Origin: Rhizobium sp. 9140
GTDB lineage: Bacteria; Pseudomonadota; Alphaproteobacteria; Rhizobiales; Rhizobiaceae
Direction of reading: 5' to 3'
Length of the DNA stretch: 64,000 nucleotides
Assembly: GCF_900067135.1 (NCBI RefSeq)
Contig: NZ_FJUR01000001.1
Coordinates: 3,103,501-3,167,500 of the forward strand
Part shown: piece by piece, positions 35,994 to 43,289 of the stretch
How positions within the stretch are numbered: position 1 is the stretch's first letter
Layout: each line of letters begins with the position of its first letter
Program-made: the position numbers and the translations under genes
The notes under the pieces: generated by a model
What the model saw: the letters and a program-made list of their open reading frames with translations, nothing else
Database searches by the model: none
Told to the model about the DNA's origin: nothing

Positions 35994-36401
35994 TCAGTTC
36001 GCGCGCGAGCGTGCCGCCTGCAGGTCGTGCAGCGCTCGTTCGAGGCTGGACTTGCTGCCGTTGCGCAGCGGCACGAAGGCCTTGCCGAACTTCTTGCAGC
36101 CGGTCTTCACCCGCAGGCAGGCATCGTGACTGATACAGTCGATCGGGCAGAAGACGCAATCGACGGAGGGAAGGACGTTGTCGATCCGGGAGACGGCTTC
36201 GCGCAGGCCGCCATCGTGATGGATCAGCTCCGCACCGAAATTGCTGGCGATCTGCCGCAGATGCGCGACCTGACAATCCCGCCCGCCGACGTAGAGAAAG
36301 CTGCGGACGTTCAGTGCTTCCTGCACGGCCGGCGCTGTAGGTGCCGTAGTGGTCGCAGAACGCTTCTGTTTTGTCCGCTGTTGCTGACGCTTGTCGCCCA
36401 T
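35994..36401 (-). CDS. DUF2325 domain protein
   Basis: A 135-residue protein with a basic N-terminal tail (MGDKRQQQRTKQKRS) and a DUF2325 domain: SFLYVGGRDCQVAHLRQIASNFGAELIHHDGG, then DCVFCPIDCISHDAC with clustered cysteines, and KTGCKKFGKAFVPLRNGS. The Cys/His content suggests metal or redox sensing, but no function is known. The start at 36401 is preferred over 36431 because the tail is typical. An iron-type box lies about 94 bases upstream. Confidence 0.85.
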   Translation of the reverse strand: MGDKRQQQRTKQKRSATTTAPTAPAVQEALNVRSFLYVGGRDCQVAHLRQIASNFGAELIHHDGGLREAVSRIDNVLPSVDCVFCPIDCISHDACLRVKTGCKKFGKAFVPLRNGSKSSLERALHDLQAARSRAN

Positions 36402-36494
36402 GGTGGATCTCCACGTTCCATCTGCAGGCACGTCTCGCGCCGCTTCTTCTACAGCGACCCTAGTAAACTTGATAAAAGGAGTAAAGTTAAAACA

Positions 36495-36509
36495 TGATTA
36501 TTTTTGTCA
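36495..36509. promoter_or_regulatory. Candidate iron-responsive operator (IRO box) upstream of the DUF2325 operon
   Basis: The site is TGA-N9-TCA, the pattern bound by the rhizobial iron regulator RirA, inside a wider AT dyad (TAAAA ... TTTTA) that stands out in this GC-rich DNA. It lies between the tonB stop and the DUF2325 start, in the right place for the minus-strand operon. Confidence 0.6.
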
Positions 36510-36554
36510 TATTTTAACATCCTCGACTTCAAACGGCGTCGACTGCGTAAAGCC

Positions 36555-37484
36555 TCAGCGCGTGAACGAAATCGGAGCGTTGAAAAGCCAAGTCGATTTT
36601 CCGGATTCGGGCGGGATTTTGGGGGACCGCATACGGCGTGCGGCATCGAGTGCCGCCGAATCCAGCACAGGCGATCCACTGCTTCTTAGCACCTTCAAGC
36701 CGCTCACGCTTCCATTGGCGGCAAGCACGAATTGCAACTGAACCACTCCCTTCACGCCGTTGCTCTCGGCGCGGGAAGGATAGCGAACGGCCCGCCTCAG
36801 CGCTGTGTGAACCTTGCCCTCAAAGTTCGAGAATGACGCATTGCCAGCCGAACTGGCTCTTGTCCCCTTGCCAGAGGAGGTGGCAGTCGCCAGTTTCGAG
36901 CCATCGTCCCGACCCTTGTTGGCGGCAGCTTCCGACTGGCCTTCCTTGCCGGATTTCATGGGCGCCGGCTTCTTCTTGGGCTTCTCGACCTGGGCCTTCT
37001 TCACAGGCGCAGGCTTGCGTATCGGTGGCTTCTCCGCCACGTCCGGCGGCGTTTCGGGACGCGTCTCCGGAATGACCGTCGCCACCGGCGGCAGCGAGGC
37101 GACCACCTCCGGCTCCTCGGCGACGACAGGCGGCAGGGCATCTGCGGGGAGGATGACGTCGGCCTCGGTCGGAACCGTCTCCGGCACCACCTCGGAAACC
37201 GTCTCGGTCGGCGTCAGCGTCTCGCTCTCGGTCTCCGTTATCTCCGGTTCGAGCGCGGCGACCTCGTCGGGCGGCGTCTCAATCGGGGTGATCGTGTCGG
37301 AGATCGTGCCGGACTCGACGGTATCCTCGAACGCGTTACCGAGAAGCGCGATCTCCATCTCTTCCCCGCCCTGCGTCGCGGCAAAGGGCGGCGGCGGCGC
37401 ATCCGGCAGGAAGGCGATCGCCGCACCGGCATGCGCCGCTACCGAGACTGACAGGGCCAGAGCCCATTTCGCCGCTTTCTTCAT
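36555..37484 (-). CDS. tonB: TonB family energy-transducing protein
   Basis: A 309-residue TonB: one N-terminal span (WALALSVSVAAHAGAAIAFL), a long Pro/Glu- then Pro/Lys-rich periplasmic stretch (RKPAPVKKAQVEKPKKKPAP), and a C-terminal TonB domain (VHTALRRAVRYPSRAESNGVKG through PVLDSAALDAARRM). It transmits proton-motive energy to outer-membrane haem and siderophore receptors. No exbB or exbD is in the window. It lies 43 bases after a small periplasmic protein gene, probably in the same transcript. Confidence 0.93.
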   Translation of the reverse strand: MKKAAKWALALSVSVAAHAGAAIAFLPDAPPPPFAATQGGEEMEIALLGNAFEDTVESGTISDTITPIETPPDEVAALEPEITETESETLTPTETVSEVVPETVPTEADVILPADALPPVVAEEPEVVASLPPVATVIPETRPETPPDVAEKPPIRKPAPVKKAQVEKPKKKPAPMKSGKEGQSEAAANKGRDDGSKLATATSSGKGTRASSAGNASFSNFEGKVHTALRRAVRYPSRAESNGVKGVVQLQFVLAANGSVSGLKVLRSSGSPVLDSAALDAARRMRSPKIPPESGKSTWLFNAPISFTR

Positions 37485-37527
37485 CGCGTGTTCCCATCCT
37501 TCCTGACGTCGCGTCCCGCTTCCTGCC

Positions 37528-37974
37528 TCAGCCCTTCAACTCCACCGGCGACTTGGAGCCGGTCCGCAGACCTTGCATGCAGGCACTCTTGTCGATGCCC
37601 TCGCCGGTGCAGACCGGAGCGTCGTTGATCAGCAGGCTGCCGAGCGCATCGCATTTCGTTCCCGCCAGATCGAACTGCCGAACCTTCGTCTTGCCCGCCG
37701 GCAGATCGCGAAAATCGAGCACCGCCATGCGCTCGACGCGTCCCTTCTGGTCGAACAGCACGAATTCGAACGATACCTTGGAGAGCGGCTGCGTCAGATC
37801 GTTGCCGGCCACGAAGGTCAGCTTGCAGCCGCGCTCGGAGGTCGCAACATCGTTCAATTCGACCGAAAGCCCGGCAGCGGCAGCTTCGGTGCCCTGTGCG
37901 GAGACGGGCGCAAACGAGGTCATCAACGCGAGCGCGGAAAGGGCAACGAGGGACGACAAGGGACGACGGATCAT
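37528..37974 (-). CDS. Periplasmic protein of unknown function, upstream of tonB
   Basis: A 148-residue secreted protein: signal peptide MIRRPLSSLVALSALALMTS with cleavage near VSAQG, and four cysteines in the mature part (RGCKLTF, GTKCDAL, PVCTGEG, SACMQG), likely in two disulfides. No named family is recognised. The position between tonB and the hmu operator suggests a part in iron or haem uptake. The ATG at 37974 has GGAG upstream; an ATG at 38037 would spoil the signal peptide. Confidence 0.75.
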   Translation of the reverse strand: MIRRPLSSLVALSALALMTSFAPVSAQGTEAAAAGLSVELNDVATSERGCKLTFVAGNDLTQPLSKVSFEFVLFDQKGRVERMAVLDFRDLPAGKTKVRQFDLAGTKCDALGSLLINDAPVCTGEGIDKSACMQGLRTGSKSPVELKG

Positions 37975-38057
37975 GGTGCGGAACTCCGGTACGATGGTCT
38001 GGCCGGCACGTCGTCCCCTGGGGAACGTTGCTGGCATATTGCGTCCATATTAAAAGA

Positions 38058-38072
38058 TGAGTTATGAAGTCA
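38058..38072. promoter_or_regulatory. Candidate iron-responsive operator (IRO box) at the hmu/tonB divergent promoter
   Basis: TGA-N9-TCA lies 77 bases before hmuS and 84 bases before the divergent tonB-linked gene, in a short AT-rich segment. The pattern is the same as at 36495. It could repress both directions under iron-replete conditions through RirA. Confidence 0.6.
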
Positions 38073-38148
38073 AGATAGAAGGCGCGCGGATCACCCCGAA
38101 AAGCGGCGTCTTTTGACCGAAACAGCCACCAGAACCAGGCAGCGAATC

Positions 38149-39204
38149 ATGACCGAACCGAACCGCCCCTCTCCCGCCGACATCCGCGCCTACCGGGCTG
38201 AACACCCGAAAATGCGCGAGCGCGAGATCGCCGCACAGCTCGGCATTTCGGAAGCGGCCCTCGTTGCGGCCGAATGCGGGCTGACGGCAATCCGGATCGA
38301 TGCGGACGCGAACCGCCTGCTGGAGTTCGCACCGCAGCTTGGCGAAGTGATGGCACTCACCCGCAACGAAAGCACCGTTCACGAGAAGATCGGCCTGTTC
38401 GAAACGCCGAAGACCGGCAAGGGCGCGTCTATCGTGCTTGGTGAGAACATCGACCTTCGTGTGTTCCCGGGCGCCTGGGCACATGCCTTCGCCGTGACCA
38501 AGACGGATGGCGAGGACGTTCGCCGCAGCCTGCAATATTTCGACCGCCAAGGCACCGCCGTCCACAAGGTGCACCTGCGCCCGAACTCCAACCTCGAAGC
38601 CTATCACCGCCTTGTGAAGGAATTTGCGGTAGAGGATCAGTCCCAGACCTTCACGGCAGAAGCGCTGGCACCTGTCGCAGCCGCCGGGACCGAAGCCCCG
38701 GATCTCGAAGGCCTGCGCGATGGCTGGAGCCGGATGACGGACACGCACCAGTTCCACGGCCTGCTCCGCAAGCTGAAGATCGAGCGCCGTGCGGCCCTGC
38801 ATGCGATCGGCGAAGATTACGCCTGGCAGCTCGATGGCAGCGCCGTCGAGGCGATGATGCGCGGCTCGGCAGCAGTGGCCCTGCCGCTGATGTGCTTCGT
38901 CGGCAATCAGGGCATCATCCAGATCCATTCCGGCCCGGTCGAGAATATCAAGACCATGGGTCCCTGGCTCAATATCATGGACCCGACCTTCCACCTGCAC
39001 CTGCGCACGGACCAGCTCGCCGAGATCTGGGCGGTGCGCAAGCCGACGGCCGATGGCCATGTGACCTCGCTGGAGGCGCTGGACGCCCGCGGCGAAATGG
39101 TCATCCAGTTTTTCGGCAAGCGCAAGGAAGGCGTCGCCGAACGCGAGGAATGGCGTTCCATCATGGAGGCTCTGCCGCGCCTCGATCTCACCGTCGCTGC
39201 CTGA
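38149..39204 (+). CDS. hmuS: Haemin-degrading/haem-transport factor HmuS
   Basis: A 351-residue cytoplasmic haem-binding protein of the HemS/HmuS/ChuS family, made of two similar halves. Visible blocks are REREIAAQLGISEAALVAAECG, NIDLRVFPGAWAHAFAVT, SLQYFDRQGTAVHKVHLR, and in the second half FVGNQGIIQIHSGPVENIK with MGPWLNIMDPTFHLHLR. It takes haem from the ABC importer and may degrade it. I chose the ATG at 38149; a TTG at 38113 would add 12 residues without better homology. It is the first gene of hmuSTUV. Confidence 0.94.
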   Translation: MTEPNRPSPADIRAYRAEHPKMREREIAAQLGISEAALVAAECGLTAIRIDADANRLLEFAPQLGEVMALTRNESTVHEKIGLFETPKTGKGASIVLGENIDLRVFPGAWAHAFAVTKTDGEDVRRSLQYFDRQGTAVHKVHLRPNSNLEAYHRLVKEFAVEDQSQTFTAEALAPVAAAGTEAPDLEGLRDGWSRMTDTHQFHGLLRKLKIERRAALHAIGEDYAWQLDGSAVEAMMRGSAAVALPLMCFVGNQGIIQIHSGPVENIKTMGPWLNIMDPTFHLHLRTDQLAEIWAVRKPTADGHVTSLEALDARGEMVIQFFGKRKEGVAEREEWRSIMEALPRLDLTVAA

Positions 39205-39215
39205 AGGACCGTCTC

Positions 39216-40136
39216 ATGACCCTGCGTCTCGACCGCCGGCTGCGCGCCAATCTTGCGCCTCTCAGTCTCGCTCTCCTCATCCTCGCAGCCCCTCTGGCCG
39301 CAGTCACACCGGCCGTGGCGCAGGAGGCCAAGCCCATCGACACCTCCCGTCTCGTTTCCGTCGGCGGCGATGTGACGGAGATCATTTATGCGCTTGGCGA
39401 GGAGAAACGACTGGTCGGACGCGACTCCACCAGCATCTATCCCGAAGCGGCAACGAAGGTTCCCGATGTCGGCTACATGCGCCAGCTCTCGCCGGAAGGC
39501 ATCATGGCGACGAACCCGACCGCCATCCTGGCCGTCGAAGGCAGTGGCCCGCCCGAGACGCTCGCCGTCCTGAAGAACGCCGCCATCCCCATGGAGACCG
39601 TACCGGAACGCTATGACGGTGCCGGCATCGTCGCCAAGATCGAGCGCGTCGGCACCGTCCTCGGCGTGGAGGACAAGGCGAGCGCGCTGGCCGCAACGGT
39701 CAAGGCCGACCTCGATGCCGCCGTGGCCGCCGCCGATGCGCGTCCGGACGCCGAGCGCAAACGGGTGCTGTTCATCCTCAGCATGCAGGGCGGCAAGATC
39801 ATGGCTGCGGGCAAGGGTACGGCGGCCGATGCCATCGTCAAACTCTCGGGCGCCATCAACGCGACGGACACCTTCACGGGCTACAAGCCTGTCACCGACG
39901 AGGCGATCATCGAGGCGAAGCCCGATCTGGTGCTGATGATGACGCGCGGCGGATCGCACAGCGCCTCCGACGAGGAGGTCTTCAAGCAGCCGGCCCTTGC
40001 GCTCACGCCCGCCGCCACCAGCAAGAGCGTTATCCGCATGGACGGTCTCCATTTGCTCGGTTTCGGCCCTCGCACCGCCAGCGCCGTGCGGGAGTTGAAC
40101 CGCGCGATCTACGGAAAAGCGAATGCATCCCAGTAA
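39216..40136 (+). CDS. hmuT: Haemin ABC transporter substrate-binding protein HmuT
   Basis: A 306-residue periplasmic haem-binding protein. The signal peptide is at about residues 1-36 (LSLALLILAAPLAAVTPAVA), followed by DTSRLVSVGGDVTEIIYALGEE, the cluster A family start with the ligand-facing conserved Tyr in ERYDGAGIV. It delivers haem to HmuUV. It starts 11 bases after hmuS and overlaps hmuU by 14 bases. Confidence 0.93.
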   Translation: MTLRLDRRLRANLAPLSLALLILAAPLAAVTPAVAQEAKPIDTSRLVSVGGDVTEIIYALGEEKRLVGRDSTSIYPEAATKVPDVGYMRQLSPEGIMATNPTAILAVEGSGPPETLAVLKNAAIPMETVPERYDGAGIVAKIERVGTVLGVEDKASALAATVKADLDAAVAAADARPDAERKRVLFILSMQGGKIMAAGKGTAADAIVKLSGAINATDTFTGYKPVTDEAIIEAKPDLVLMMTRGGSHSASDEEVFKQPALALTPAATSKSVIRMDGLHLLGFGPRTASAVRELNRAIYGKANASQ

Positions 40137-41295
40137 GGCCATCACGGGCGAATTCATGGCCCCTGAACCCCAGCAGGCGCAGCATCGGCAAACGCACCCT
40201 GTGCCGCGTCTCTCGCCACTTGCCGGCATCCGCGCGGACTGGGCTGCGGGCGATCGCTCGCGCCTTGCCCGTCTCCTGATCGTGGTTCTCCTCGGCATCA
40301 CCATTCTCGCCTTCGGCGCTTCGGTCATGACCGGTGCCGCCGATGCCTCGATCGGCAATCTGCTGCGCTGGCTGACCGGCACGGAAACCGCGGACGCCGC
40401 GCTCAGCCTGCGCGACCGCATCATCATCCTCGACATCCGCCTGCCCCGCGCCGTCCTCGGCCTGCTGGTAGGGGCGGCGCTTGCCGTCTCCGGCGCCGTC
40501 ATGCAGGGCCTGTTTCGCAATCCTCTGGCCGATCCCGGCCTGGTCGGCGTTTCCGCCGGTGCGGGTCTCGGGGCCGTGCTCACCATCGTGCTCGGCGCGT
40601 CCGTCTTCGGTCCGCTCTTCGCGCTGGTCGGGCTCTATGCGCTTCCGGTCGCGGCCTTCCTCGGCGCCCTGCTGACGACCTTCCTCCTCTACCGGATCGC
40701 GACGCGGGGCGGGCAGACCTCGGTCGCCACAATGCTGCTCGCCGGCGTCGCGCTCGCAGCGCTTGCCGGCGCCGTCACGGGCGTGCTCATCTTCGTCGCC
40801 GACGACAAGCAGTTGCGCGATCTCACCTTCTGGGGCCTCGGCTCGCTCGCCGGCGCCAGCTGGGCGAAGATCGCCGGTGCAGCCCCTATTATCCTGCTCT
40901 CGCTCGCCGTCGTGCCGTTTCTTGCGCGTGGCCTCAACGCCCTGACGTTGGGGGAAGCCGCGGCCTTCCACATGGGCGTTCCGGTCCAGCGCCTGAAGAC
41001 GGTGGCCGTGGTCACCGTCGCCGCATCCACGGGTGCGGCCGTCGCGGTCAGCGGCGGCATCGGCTTTGTCGGCATCGTCGTGCCGCATGTGCTGCGCCTG
41101 CTGATCGGCCCCGACAATCGCTATCTCCTGCCGGCCTCCGCCCTCCTCGGCGGCACGCTGCTGATCGTCGCCGACATGGTTGCGCGCACCATCGTGCCGC
41201 CGGCCGAACTGCCGATCGGCATCATTACAGCTTTTGCCGGCGCACCGTTCTTCCTCTGGATCCTGCTGCGCGGCCGCACGCAGATGGGCTTGTGA
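40123..41295 (+). CDS. hmuU: Haemin ABC transporter permease HmuU
   Basis: A 390-residue FecCD-family permease with about nine to ten spans. Motifs include the family block RLPRAVLGLLVGAALAVSGAVMQGLFRNPLADPGLVGVSAGAGLGA (key residues R-x-P-R and NPLADP-x-x-G), GLGSLAGASWAKI, and GFVGIVVPHVLRLLIGPDNR. It forms the haem channel. The ATG at 40123 with GGAAAAG upstream overlaps hmuT; the next ATG (40156) is less likely. Confidence 0.93.
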   Translation: MHPSKAITGEFMAPEPQQAQHRQTHPVPRLSPLAGIRADWAAGDRSRLARLLIVVLLGITILAFGASVMTGAADASIGNLLRWLTGTETADAALSLRDRIIILDIRLPRAVLGLLVGAALAVSGAVMQGLFRNPLADPGLVGVSAGAGLGAVLTIVLGASVFGPLFALVGLYALPVAAFLGALLTTFLLYRIATRGGQTSVATMLLAGVALAALAGAVTGVLIFVADDKQLRDLTFWGLGSLAGASWAKIAGAAPIILLSLAVVPFLARGLNALTLGEAAAFHMGVPVQRLKTVAVVTVAASTGAAVAVSGGIGFVGIVVPHVLRLLIGPDNRYLLPASALLGGTLLIVADMVARTIVPPAELPIGIITAFAGAPFFLWILLRGRTQMGL

Positions 41296-41300
41296 CGTCA

Positions 41301-42113
41301 ATGATCGAAGCGCTCGACGTAAATGTTCGCCTTGGCAGCAAGGCCGTCCTTCATGATGTCTGCCTCACCGCCCGGGCAGGCGAGCTGACCGCAATTGTCG
41401 GCCCCAACGGCTCAGGCAAGACGACGACGATGAAGGCGCTGGCCGGCGAGATCGCCTGCGACGGCCGCGTCCTGATCGGCGGCGACGACATCCGCAGCCT
41501 GAAGCCGTGGCAGCTGGCCACCCGTCGCGCCGTTCTCCCGCAGGCCAGCATCATCTCCTTTCCCTTCACGGTTCGCGAGATCGTCCGCATGGGCCTCACC
41601 GTCGGCGCGTCCACGACACGTGCGAACGGCACGCCGGCCGATCCAGGTCTCGTGGATCGCATTACGCAGGATGCTCTCGAAGCCGTCGATCTCGGCGGTT
41701 TTGCCGGCCGGTTCTATCAGGAACTGTCCGGCGGCGAGCAGCAGCGCGTGCAGCTTGCCCGCGCGCTCAGCCAGATTTGGGAACCGGTACGGGACGGTCG
41801 CCCGGCCTTCCTGCTTCTCGACGAGCCCGTCTCCAGCCTCGATATCCGCCACCAGCTGACCATCATGCGGCTGGCCGCCGACTATTGCCGGCGCGGCGGC
41901 GGGGTGGTCGCCATCATGCACGATCTCAACCTGACGGCGATGTTCGCGGATCACCTCGTCATGATGAAGGATGGGCGCGTGGTGACAGCCGGCGCTCCCG
42001 CCGCGATCATGACGGACGAGATGATGGAAACCGTTTTCGGCTGCCCGATGCGTGTTAGCGCCCTGCCGCCGGCCGGCATGCCCTTCGTCCTGCCGCAAAC
42101 CACAGCCCTCTAA
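41301..42113 (+). CDS. hmuV: Haemin ABC transporter ATP-binding protein HmuV
   Basis: A 270-residue ATPase: Walker A GPNGSGKTT, signature LSGGEQQRVQLARAL, Walker B FLLLDEPVSSLD, and MHDLNLTAMFADH. The motif AVLPQASIISFPFTVREIVRMGL is typical of HmuV. It energises HmuTU. The ATG at 41301 is chosen; a GTG at 41292 overlapping the hmuU stop is equally possible. A terminator follows directly. Confidence 0.93.
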   Translation: MIEALDVNVRLGSKAVLHDVCLTARAGELTAIVGPNGSGKTTTMKALAGEIACDGRVLIGGDDIRSLKPWQLATRRAVLPQASIISFPFTVREIVRMGLTVGASTTRANGTPADPGLVDRITQDALEAVDLGGFAGRFYQELSGGEQQRVQLARALSQIWEPVRDGRPAFLLLDEPVSSLDIRHQLTIMRLAADYCRRGGGVVAIMHDLNLTAMFADHLVMMKDGRVVTAGAPAAIMTDEMMETVFGCPMRVSALPPAGMPFVLPQTTAL

Positions 42114-42116
42114 CAG

Positions 42117-42153
42117 CCTGTTGCGTGAAAAAGGATTCACGCAACAGGTTTTG
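42117..42153 (+). terminator. Intrinsic terminator of hmuSTUV
   Basis: CCTGTTGCGTGAA and TTCACGCAACAGG form a perfect 13-bp stem with a 6-base loop, followed by TTTT. It is 3 bases after the hmuV stop. Confidence 0.9.
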
Positions 42154-42168
42154 GGTCCTTGTTTTACC

Positions 42169-42214
42169 GCATGTCGTCCCCCGCAAAACCGCTGCACACG
42201 TTTGCGCGACATGC
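42169..42214. repeat. Rhizobial intergenic palindromic element
   Basis: GCATGTCG and CGACATGC enclose an inner stem (CGCAAA/TTTGCG), giving a nested 46-base palindrome. This layout (outer GCATGTCG arms, inner CGCAAAACCGCTGCACAC core) is of a kind I recognise as a dispersed intergenic repeat in Rhizobium genomes. It lies between the hmuV terminator and the EcfG-type promoter. Confidence 0.6.
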
Positions 42215-42274
42215 TTTGGACCCCCTCCTCCACGGTTCGATCCCGCCAAACTGCGCTCGAGAATGGCCCTGCCG

Positions 42275-42299
42275 GGAACAAAAGACCGCTCGCCGCGTT
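42275..42299 (+). promoter_or_regulatory. EcfG-type stress promoter (GGAAC-N16-CGTT)
   Basis: GGAAC at 42275-42279 and CGTT at 42296-42299 are 16 bases apart, an exact match to the alphaproteobacterial general-stress sigma factor consensus. The gene start is 66 bases downstream. It should drive the DUF883-like gene and perhaps the holin-like gene after it. Confidence 0.75.
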
Positions 42300-42364
42300 T
42301 GCGGTGCACAAGGTCGGGCTGTTCCGACCGACGTCGTAGAACCCGCGGCAACAAGGAGTAAATC

Positions 42365-42724
42365 ATGTCTCTCGGTCTGTTTTCCAGCTCGTCCAGCCGC
42401 AAGCGCCATCATCTGATGGGTAGCGCCATTGAGGACCAGTTGAGCGATTTGCGCAGCGACATCGCTTCGCTCGCCAGTCTCGTGTCGAAGCGCGGCAACA
42501 AGGCGAGCCACATGCTCTCATCGCGCGCCAGCGACGTTCGTGGCCAGGCCGAGACCGGTCTTTCCGATATGATGGACGGTGCAGAACAACTGCTCTCCGA
42601 CCTCCGTAACCGTTACGCGTCCACGGAGCGCCAGGTCCGCCACACCGTCCGCGAACATCCCCTCGCCACCGTCGGCGCCATTGCCGCGATTGGCATTGCT
42701 TTCATCGCGTTGTCGCGCCGCTAA
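42365..42724 (+). CDS. DUF883-like (ElaB/YqjD-type) membrane-anchored protein
   Basis: A 119-residue protein: Ser-rich start (MSLGLFSSSSSRKRHH), an amphipathic helical middle (IEDQLSDLRSDIASLASLVSKR, ASDVRGQAETGLSDMMDGAEQ), then VRHTVREHPLATVGAIAAIGIAFIALSRR, the C-terminal anchor of the DUF883/ElaB/YqjD family. In Escherichia coli these are stationary-phase inner-membrane proteins that bind ribosomes. AAGGAG is seven bases upstream of the ATG. The exact EcfG-type promoter fits a stress role. Confidence 0.82.
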   Translation: MSLGLFSSSSSRKRHHLMGSAIEDQLSDLRSDIASLASLVSKRGNKASHMLSSRASDVRGQAETGLSDMMDGAEQLLSDLRNRYASTERQVRHTVREHPLATVGAIAAIGIAFIALSRR

Positions 42725-42795
42725 GGCACCGTCTTAGGTTAAGGATGCCGTCCCTCCTAGAGGGGCGGCTTTTCAGGGTTTGAGGGAGAATCTGC

Positions 42796-43218
42796 ATGGG
42801 GTCTTTGGCGGCATTACTGTCAGGCGTCGTACTCACTGATATTTCAACGGTCGTCGCACGGACCAAACGCAACGCCATCTTCATGGCGATTGCTGGCGTC
42901 TTCTTTCTGACCGCCTATGTTTTCCTGCTTGTCGCCGGCACCATCGCGCTTTCCAACGCCTATGGCATGATCCCGGCAACGCTCATCATGGGCGGCGTCT
43001 TCATTGCCATCGCCGTCGTTCTCTTCATCGTCATGTCGGCCATGACCTCTGCCGAAAAGCGTCGCGCCGCCGAGCGCCGCCGCCAGTCGCAGCTGAAGAC
43101 CAACGTTGCCATCACCACGGCTCTGACCGTCTTTCGCCGCAAGCCGCTGGTCGCCGCAGGCGTCGCCATGGCCGTCGGTGCGCTTCTCGGCGTCACACGC
43201 GGACGCCATGACGACTGA
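42796..43218 (+). CDS. Phage-holin-like (holin superfamily III) membrane protein
   Basis: A 140-residue protein with two strong spans (FMAIAGVFFLTAYVFLLVAGTIAL and MIPATLIMGGVFIAIAVVLFIVMSAM), a basic linker (EKRRAAERRRQSQLK) and a third hydrophobic stretch near the C-terminus. It resembles the phage-holin_3_6 / YqjE type, which often follows a DUF883 (YqjD-like) gene, as here. No phage genes are near, so the name reflects fold only. Its start is 71 bases after the preceding stop and has GAGGGAG upstream. Confidence 0.78.
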   Translation: MGSLAALLSGVVLTDISTVVARTKRNAIFMAIAGVFFLTAYVFLLVAGTIALSNAYGMIPATLIMGGVFIAIAVVLFIVMSAMTSAEKRRAAERRRQSQLKTNVAITTALTVFRRKPLVAAGVAMAVGALLGVTRGRHDD

Positions 43219-43240
43219 TACCGTTTCATATGCGAACATC

Positions 43241-43264
43241 AAAAAGGCCCTTCCGGGCCTTTTT
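43241..43264. terminator. Intrinsic terminator shared by convergent genes
   Basis: AAAAAGGCCC and GGGCCTTTTT form a compact stem with a TTCC loop. The A and T runs on both sides let it end the plus-strand holin-like gene and the minus-strand kinase gene. Confidence 0.92.
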
Positions 43265-43289
43265 CGACGTCTGGAGCAGGGTCCCTGCC

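Noticed and set aside
38024..38048. GGAAC followed 15 bases later by CGTC upstream of hmuS
   Set aside because: Wrong spacing and a mismatched -10; the hmu genes have an iron box instead.
42796..43218. Holin-like gene as a sign of prophage
   Set aside because: No other phage gene is near; pairing with a DUF883-like gene and a stress promoter gives a better account.
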